64,000 nucleotides of DNA, taken from the NCBI RefSeq assembly GCF_014202425.1, contig NZ_JACHGT010000011.1, forward strand, positions 62,001 to 126,000, read 5' to 3'. The stretch's first letter is position 1. Each line of letters starts with the position of its first letter. The notes under the pieces were generated by a model. It worked only from the letters and a program-made list of their open reading frames with translations. It did no database searches and was not told the origin of the DNA. Positions 59,569-64,000 of this stretch are shown in pieces. The translations under genes and the position numbers were made by a program. This DNA is from Phytomonospora endophytica. GTDB taxonomy: Bacteria; Actinomycetota; Actinomycetes; Mycobacteriales; Micromonosporaceae.

Positions 59569-60153
59569 ATGACCAGTAGCACTAGTACGAGCCGCGCATG
59601 GGCCCTCGGGGGCGCCACGTTCGCCGGCTGCATGATGATCATGGTCGGTGTGTGGCAGGTGCTCCTCGGCATCGCCGCGATCGCCAAGGGCGAGTACTTC
59701 GTCGTCGACGACGGGTACCTCTACCGCTTCGACACCACCGCCTGGGGCTGGATCCACCTCGTCATCGGCGCGCTCGCGCTGATCGCCGGGTTCTTCGTCT
59801 TCACCGGTGCGACGTGGGCCCGCGCGGTCGGCATCGTCCTGGCGGTCCTGTCGGCGACCGTCCAGTTCCTGTGGCTGCCCTACCAGCCACTGTGGGCGAT
59901 GCTCCTCATCGCCGTCGACGTCTTCGTCATCTGGGCCCTGGCCTCGATGGGAAGCGCGATGCGCCATGAGGCCGGACCGCCCCCGGCCGCCGGCCGCCAC
60001 CGCGAATGGAGCAACGACCAGCAGGCGTCCTTCGGCTCGATGAACACCCCGGCGCCCGGCGGCGCCGACGAGATGAAGGAGCACATGCGCGAGACCGGCC
60101 CGGTCGGCCAGGACCTCCCGCCGACGAGCGGTGGAACCGGCCCGATCCGTTAG
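59569..60153 (+). CDS. Four-helix membrane protein, DUF7144-like
   Basis: A 194-aa protein with four membrane helices in residues 10-130 (for example WIHLVIGALALIAGFFVFTG and QPLWAMLLIAVDVFVIWALA) and a soluble, Pro/Gly-rich C-terminus. It resembles the widespread actinobacterial group of small membrane proteins annotated as DUF7144, of unknown role. The ATG at 59569 follows GAAAGGAG. A perfect hairpin follows the stop. Confidence 0.78.
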   Translation: MTSSTSTSRAWALGGATFAGCMMIMVGVWQVLLGIAAIAKGEYFVVDDGYLYRFDTTAWGWIHLVIGALALIAGFFVFTGATWARAVGIVLAVLSATVQFLWLPYQPLWAMLLIAVDVFVIWALASMGSAMRHEAGPPPAAGRHREWSNDQQASFGSMNTPAPGGADEMKEHMRETGPVGQDLPPTSGGTGPIR

Positions 60154-60165
60154 GGCACAAGCGAA

Positions 60166-60200
60166 ACGGCGGGGCCGGGGGAGATCACCGGCCCCGCCGT
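60166..60200 (+). terminator. Terminator after the DUF7144-like gene
   Basis: A 13-bp stem, ACGGCGGGGCCGG with its complement, around a 9-nt loop, begins 13 nt after the stop. The rest of the 347-bp gap (60154-60500) holds an inverted repeat GAAACT-N13-AGTTTC at 60419-60443, possibly an IclR operator, and otherwise nothing I can support. Confidence 0.7.
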
Positions 60201-60418
60201 CCTGTGCGCAAGGCCGCGGCGGCGGACCCTTGGTGGGGTGGGCCGCGCCGCCGCGGCGGCTGTGGCGACCGCCGGTGGGGTGCGGTACGCCACGTTGTCG
60301 CCTCCCCGGCACCGTCACTCGGTGGAGGCGCGGTTGGACGGTTACGGGGTGGGGGACGCAACCGGCCAGGCATCCGCCGTATTGACTATTGCTTCCGGAC
60401 ACTACGACGGATACCTTC

Positions 60419-60443
60419 GAAACTGCCTGCAACCGGTAGTTTC
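60419..60443. promoter_or_regulatory. Possible operator before the IclR gene
   Basis: GAAACT-N13-AGTTTC, a 6-bp inverted repeat about 60 nt before the IclR start. It could be an autoregulatory site, but short repeats of this kind also occur by chance. Confidence 0.35.
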
Positions 60444-60500
60444 CGCAAGGCGTGATTCTTCATATGGTGAAGAGACCACGGAAGTCATGAGGTGGGTGAC

Positions 60501-61316
60501 GTGACTGGGGGGCTCAAGGCTCGAAACGAGGGGAAACCCTCCGACTTCATTCAGAGTGTCTCGCGAGCGCTGCGGATCCTGGAAGTCGTCGGCTCCTCTC
60601 GGGGCGGTCTCACGATCAAACAGATCGCCAGACGCGTGCAACTCGCACCGACCACGACGTACCACCTGGTGCGAACACTGACCTACGAGAACTACCTGAT
60701 CCGTGGCGAGCACGGACTGTTCACCGTGGGTCTGGCCGTCTCCGACCGCTTCCGCGACATGTCGGCGACGATGCGCGGACCGTCCACAGTGCTCGAAGCC
60801 CTCCGCCGCCAGGTCGCCGACTCCGGTTACAGCCACTACCTCGCGCGCTTCGTCGACGGCCGCGTCGCCATCACCGAGGTGTCCGAAGGACAGCTGTCCC
60901 CGCACACCGAGGATCTCATCATCGGCTTCGACGACGGCGCCCACGCGACCGCGCTCGGCAAGGCCCTCCTCGCGACGCTCACGCCCACAGAACGTCGCGG
61001 CTACCTACGCGAATCGGGGATGCGCCGCTACACCTCGCGCACCCTGACGACCCTCGCCGACTTCGAGATTGACCTCAGCCGCCTGTCGACTCAGGGCGTG
61101 TTCACCGAGACCGGCCAGTACCGCGAGGGCATCGCCTGCGCCGCCACCCTCGTCAACCGCGAGGCCCCGCTCACCGAGCGCCTCACCGTCGCCTGCGCCA
61201 TCCCGATGGACGACCTGCCCAAGGCCGCACCCGACCTCCGCGCCCGCCTTCGGGTCACCGCCCGCGAGGTCGGCGCCGCGCTCGCCGCGGCCGAAGACGG
61301 CAAGGAACGGCCCTGA
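60501..61316 (+). CDS. IclR-family transcriptional regulator
   Basis: A 271-aa regulator. The N-terminal winged helix is SVSRALRILEVVGSSRGGLT, then IKQIARRVQLAPTTTYHLVR. The C-terminal ligand domain has AHATALGKALLATLTP, then GQYREGIACAATLV. IclR proteins control aromatic, acid or sugar catabolism in response to a small ligand. I prefer GTG 60501, behind GAGGTGGG; a GTG at 60492 is in frame. It is convergent with the epoxide hydrolase gene. Targets unknown. Confidence 0.88.
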   Translation: MTGGLKARNEGKPSDFIQSVSRALRILEVVGSSRGGLTIKQIARRVQLAPTTTYHLVRTLTYENYLIRGEHGLFTVGLAVSDRFRDMSATMRGPSTVLEALRRQVADSGYSHYLARFVDGRVAITEVSEGQLSPHTEDLIIGFDDGAHATALGKALLATLTPTERRGYLRESGMRRYTSRTLTTLADFEIDLSRLSTQGVFTETGQYREGIACAATLVNREAPLTERLTVACAIPMDDLPKAAPDLRARLRVTAREVGAALAAAEDGKERP

Positions 61317-61320
61317 CGGC

Positions 61321-62469
61321 TCAGCCCTCCCGCAGCACCCGGAAGAAGGAGCGCACGTCGGCGACCAGCTCCGTCGGCGCCTGAAGCGCCCCGAAATGCC
61401 CGCCGGCGTCGATGTCCGCCCAGCGCGTGATCCGGTGCGACAGCTCCGCCAGGCCCCGCAGCGCCCGGTCACCGCGGAAGTTCGCCACGCCCGTCGGCAC
61501 CCCCGACGAGGGCCTGCGCTCGCCCCAGACCTCGCCGGCGGCCTCGCGGTAGAGGCGCGCGGCCGAGCCGGCCGTCCCGGTGAGCCAGAAGGCGGTGACG
61601 TCGGTGAGGATCGCGTCGCGCGCGACGGGCGTCTGCCAGGAGGAGCCCGGATCCCAGTCGGCGAACCATTCCAGGTTCCACGCCAGCTGCCCGACCGGTG
61701 AGTCGTTGAGCGCGTAGGCGAGCGTCTGCGGACGGGTGCTCATCTGCACGGCGTAGCCGGAGTGGCCGCGCCACCAGGCGGCGTTGTCCTCGGCCTGCTC
61801 GCGTTCGTCGGCGGTGAGTTTCTCCAGTTCCGCGGCGTCGAAGGGGGCGGAGGAGTCGGCGAGGGCGTTGACGTGCACGCCGACGACGTCGCCCGGCGCG
61901 TGCCTGCCGAGCTCGGCGGAGACGGCGCTGCCGAAGTCGCCGCCCTGCGCGCCGTAACGCCGGTAACCCAGGCCCGCCATCAGTTCCGCCCACGCCCGTG
62001 CCGTGCGCACCGAACCCCAGCCGGGCTCGCCCGTCGGTCCGGAGAACGCGAAACCGGGCAGGGAGGGCGCGACGACGTGGAAGGCGTCGGCGGGGTCGCC
62101 GCCGTGGCCGCGCGGGTCGGTCAGCGGGCCGATGATCGCCAGGAAGTCGAAGACGGTGCTCGGCCAGCCGTGCGTGATGACCAGCGGCAGCGCGTCGGGC
62201 TCGGGGGACTCGACGTGCAGGTAGTGCAGGTGCTGGCCGTCGATGACGGTCGTGAACTGCGGATGCGCGTTGAGCCGCGCCTCCTGCGCGCGCCAGTCGA
62301 AGCCGTCGGCCCAGTACGCGGCGAGTTCGGCGAGGTGGCCCTCCTCGACGCCCTGGGACCAGCCCGCGCCCGGCATCTGCCCGGGCCAGCGGGTCGCCGC
62401 GACGCGTTCGCGGAGGAACGCGAGCTCGGCTTCGGGGACGTCGACGCGGAAGGGGCGTGGTGTGTCCAT
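61321..62469 (-). CDS. Epoxide hydrolase, alpha/beta-hydrolase fold
   Basis: A 382-aa member of the microsomal-type epoxide hydrolases. It has the N-terminal domain (PFRVDVPEAELAFLRERVAA, WRAQEARLNAHPQFTTVIDG), the oxyanion motif ITHGWPSTVFDF and the nucleophile Asp in AQGGDFGSAV. The last acid/His part is ADIDAGGHFGALQAP. It turns epoxides into diols; the substrate is not known. TATATC lies 6 nt before the ATG, so it may be leaderless. It is convergent with the IclR gene. Confidence 0.88.
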   Translation of the reverse strand: MDTPRPFRVDVPEAELAFLRERVAATRWPGQMPGAGWSQGVEEGHLAELAAYWADGFDWRAQEARLNAHPQFTTVIDGQHLHYLHVESPEPDALPLVITHGWPSTVFDFLAIIGPLTDPRGHGGDPADAFHVVAPSLPGFAFSGPTGEPGWGSVRTARAWAELMAGLGYRRYGAQGGDFGSAVSAELGRHAPGDVVGVHVNALADSSAPFDAAELEKLTADEREQAEDNAAWWRGHSGYAVQMSTRPQTLAYALNDSPVGQLAWNLEWFADWDPGSSWQTPVARDAILTDVTAFWLTGTAGSAARLYREAAGEVWGERRPSSGVPTGVANFRGDRALRGLAELSHRITRWADIDAGGHFGALQAPTELVADVRSFFRVLREG

Positions 62470-62516
62470 GACAGGGATATACCCATCCGGGCCGCGAGCA
62501 CGCGAAGCGCGGTCGC

Positions 62517-62535
62517 GTAGGTTAGCCTCGCCTAT
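62517..62535. promoter_or_regulatory. Possible iron box (IdeR/DmdR type)
   Basis: TAGGTTAG-CCTCG-CCTA within 62517-62535 matches 14 of 19 positions of TTAGGTTAGGCTAACCTAA, the IdeR/DmdR consensus as I know it. It lies between the divergent epoxide hydrolase and PhoX genes and overlaps a TATATT box. The match is imperfect. Confidence 0.4.
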
Positions 62536-62600
62536 ATTGAGGGTTCGCGACCCGTTCTACCTGGGCGTCTTGCCGGAAAGCTCGAAAGGCCTCCACGCTC

Positions 62601-62622
62601 GTTAACCTCCCGGACACCTTCG
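62601..62622 (+). promoter_or_regulatory. Possible PHO box before the PhoX-type gene
   Basis: Two adjoining 11-bp units, GTTAACCTCCC and GGACACCTTCG, match the GTTCACC core at 6 and 5 of 7 positions. The site lies about 70 nt before the GTG of a phosphatase gene, where PhoP binding is expected. Confidence 0.4.
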
Positions 62623-62692
62623 GTCCCCCGCAGCTTCGGCCCCGGCCCTTAACGTCGCGGCCATCACGACCACCCTCTGCGAGGAGCCAGCT

Positions 62693-64000
62693 GTGACCGT
62701 CCCTCAACGTCGTCGTCTGCTTCCCTTGTTCACCAAGGACGTCAGGCACGCCAACCGTAGTTCGATGACGTGCCGGTTCCGTTGCGGTAACGCCTGTGAC
62801 CACCCGGTGCCCAACGAGTCGGACAACGAGTACTTCGGTGACATCGTCAACGAGGCGGTCGCCTCCCGCCGCGGTGTGCTGCGCGCGGGCGCGGTCGGCG
62901 CGATCGCCATCGGCGCGGGCGTGGCCGGTGTGGCCGGAGCGACGCCCGCCATGGCCGCCGAGGGTGCCGAGGGCTTCGAGCCGCTGCTCGCGCAGGGTGC
63001 CTCCTACGGCAAGCACGATGGGGTCCTCGCGTTCCGTGCGATCCCGCCGAACACCCTCGACAAGGTCATCGTGCCCAACGGTTACGACTCGGCCGTCGTC
63101 ATCGAGTGGGGCGACAAGGTCACCGCCGACGCGCCCGAGTTCGACATCGACGACCAGAGCGCCTGGGCCCAGCGACGCCAGTTCGGTTACAACAACGACT
63201 TCGTCGGCGTCCTGCCCTACGGGCGCGACCGCGACCGCGCGATCCTGGTCGCCAATCACGAGTACACCAACGAAATCCTGATGTTCCGCTCCTACCTCGG
63301 CGGCGACGCCGCACCGCTGGAGCAGATCGAGATCGCGATGGCCGCGCACGGCCTGTCCGTGGTCGCCCTCCGCCGGATCGACGAGACCGGCCAGTGGCGT
63401 GCCGACAGCCGCAACCGCCGCGGCAACCGCCGCATCCACGTCGGCACCAAGTTCGAGTTCACCGGTCCCGCCGTCGGCAGCGCCCTGCTCAAGACGGCCG
63501 CCGACTCGCGCGGCAGGAACCCCTACGGCACGCTCAACAACTGCGCCGGCGGCGTCACGCCGTGGGGCACCGTGCTGTCGGGCGAGGAGAACTTCAACCA
63601 GTACTTCACCGGCGGTGACGGCGTTCCGGCCGCCGACAAGCCCGCCCTGGCGCGCTACGGCATCGACACCACCAAGCACCACGCCGCCGACAACCGGCGC
63701 TTCGACCGCGTCGAGGCGCGCTTCGACCTCACCAAGCACCCGCACGAGGCCAACCGCTTCGGCTGGATCGTCGAGGTCGACCCCTACGACCCGCACTCGA
63801 CGCCGAAGAAGCACACCGCGCTGGGCCGCTTCAAGCACGAGGGCGCCAACGCGATCCTCGCCGACGACGGCCGTGCCGTGGTCTACATGGGCGACGACGA
63901 GCGTTTCGACTACATGTACAAGTTCGTCTCCGACCGCAGGTTCAAGCCCGGTGACAGCCGCAAGGCGCGCGAGAACAACCTGCGCCTGCTGGAGAGCGGG
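62693..64000 (+). CDS. PhoX-type (DUF839) phosphatase, Tat-exported (3' end outside window)
   Basis: The frame is open from GTG 62693 to the right edge, 436 codons. The start follows GAGGAG. A twin-arginine signal lies unusually far in (about residue 58: ASRRGVLRAGAVGAIAIGAG, cut near AMA). PhoX marks are GYDSAVVIEWGDKV, FGYNNDFVGVLPYG, RAILVANHEYTNEILMF, NNCAGGVTPWGTVLSGEENF and FGWIVEVDPYDP. PhoX is a calcium/iron-dependent alkaline phosphatase that frees phosphate outside the cell. The 58-residue stretch before RR, with two Cys, is usual for the actinobacterial form. A possible PHO box lies upstream. Confidence 0.9.
   Translation, partial: MTVPQRRRLLPLFTKDVRHANRSSMTCRFRCGNACDHPVPNESDNEYFGDIVNEAVASRRGVLRAGAVGAIAIGAGVAGVAGATPAMAAEGAEGFEPLLAQGASYGKHDGVLAFRAIPPNTLDKVIVPNGYDSAVVIEWGDKVTADAPEFDIDDQSAWAQRRQFGYNNDFVGVLPYGRDRDRAILVANHEYTNEILMFRSYLGGDAAPLEQIEIAMAAHGLSVVALRRIDETGQWRADSRNRRGNRRIHVGTKFEFTGPAVGSALLKTAADSRGRNPYGTLNNCAGGVTPWGTVLSGEENFNQYFTGGDGVPAADKPALARYGIDTTKHHAADNRRFDRVEARFDLTKHPHEANRFGWIVEVDPYDPHSTPKKHTALGRFKHEGANAILADDGRAVVYMGDDERFDYMYKFVSDRRFKPGDSRKARENNLRLLESG

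Overview
The window is high-GC DNA from an actinomycete. Single genes often start only 6-8 nt after a TAnnnT -10 box, several operon genes overlap by ATGA or GTGA, and menaquinone genes of the futalosine route lie beside a complete nuo operon. The order mqnC - menG - geranylgeranyl reductase - nuoA-N - polyprenyl synthase is the same as I remember from Streptomyces. The genus cannot be fixed from the sequence; Micromonosporales or Glycomycetales are possible. I saw no rRNA, tRNA, CRISPR array, insertion sequence or prophage.

Left part (1-16400): accessory genes. These are an XRE regulator (cut by the window edge) divergent from an MFS exporter, a SigK-like ECF sigma factor with its RskA-like anti-sigma factor, a Ugp-type glycerol-3-phosphate ABC importer (ugpB-A-E, no ATPase) and a divergent HemC homologue. 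After these come a decayed tandem array of a small HTH gene, a MocR-type regulator, a putative regulator under a 26-bp palindrome, an APH-like kinase, an EamA transporter, a DUF1963-like gene with a broken second copy, and an AhpD-like protein.

Middle left (16500-26200): an alpha-glucan locus. It holds a LacI regulator, a sugar-binding lipoprotein behind a TCTGCAAG-N7-CTTGCAGA operator, two permeases, a GH13 alpha-glucosidase and a secreted GH87 (alpha-1,3-glucanase/mycodextranase type) enzyme overlapping the GH13 gene by 4 bp. The first permease gene carries an in-frame TAA. A 781-bp gap before it holds a perfect hairpin and a 13-unit 18-bp tandem repeat. The GH87 gene has two TTA codons near its start.

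Middle (26200-32700): an oxidoreductase/HxlR pair, a methyltransferase, a secreted FG-GAP protein, an HD-domain protein, a VOC protein, a GH114-like lipoprotein and a small membrane protein.

Right centre (32700-57600): the respiratory block. It includes mqnC, a probable aminodeoxyfutalosine deaminase, an LPVTG surface protein with a long Ala/Glu-rich tail, menG, and a geranylgeranyl reductase gene leading straight into nuoA-N. A perfect Rex-type operator (TTGTGAA-N4-TTCACAA) lies at the head of this operon, and a T-tailed hairpin closes it. A 41-codon ORF between nuoD and nuoE repeats the C-terminal end of NuoD with only synonymous changes over 13 codons. Three other small ORFs in the window also end on the start codon of a following operon gene. 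A MazF-type toxin-antitoxin pair and the polyprenyl diphosphate synthase follow.

Right end (57600-64000): a small P-loop kinase, an MFS transporter, a DUF7144-like membrane protein, an IclR regulator, an epoxide hydrolase and the start of a Tat-exported PhoX-type phosphatase. Possible PHO-box repeats lie before both ugpB and the PhoX gene.
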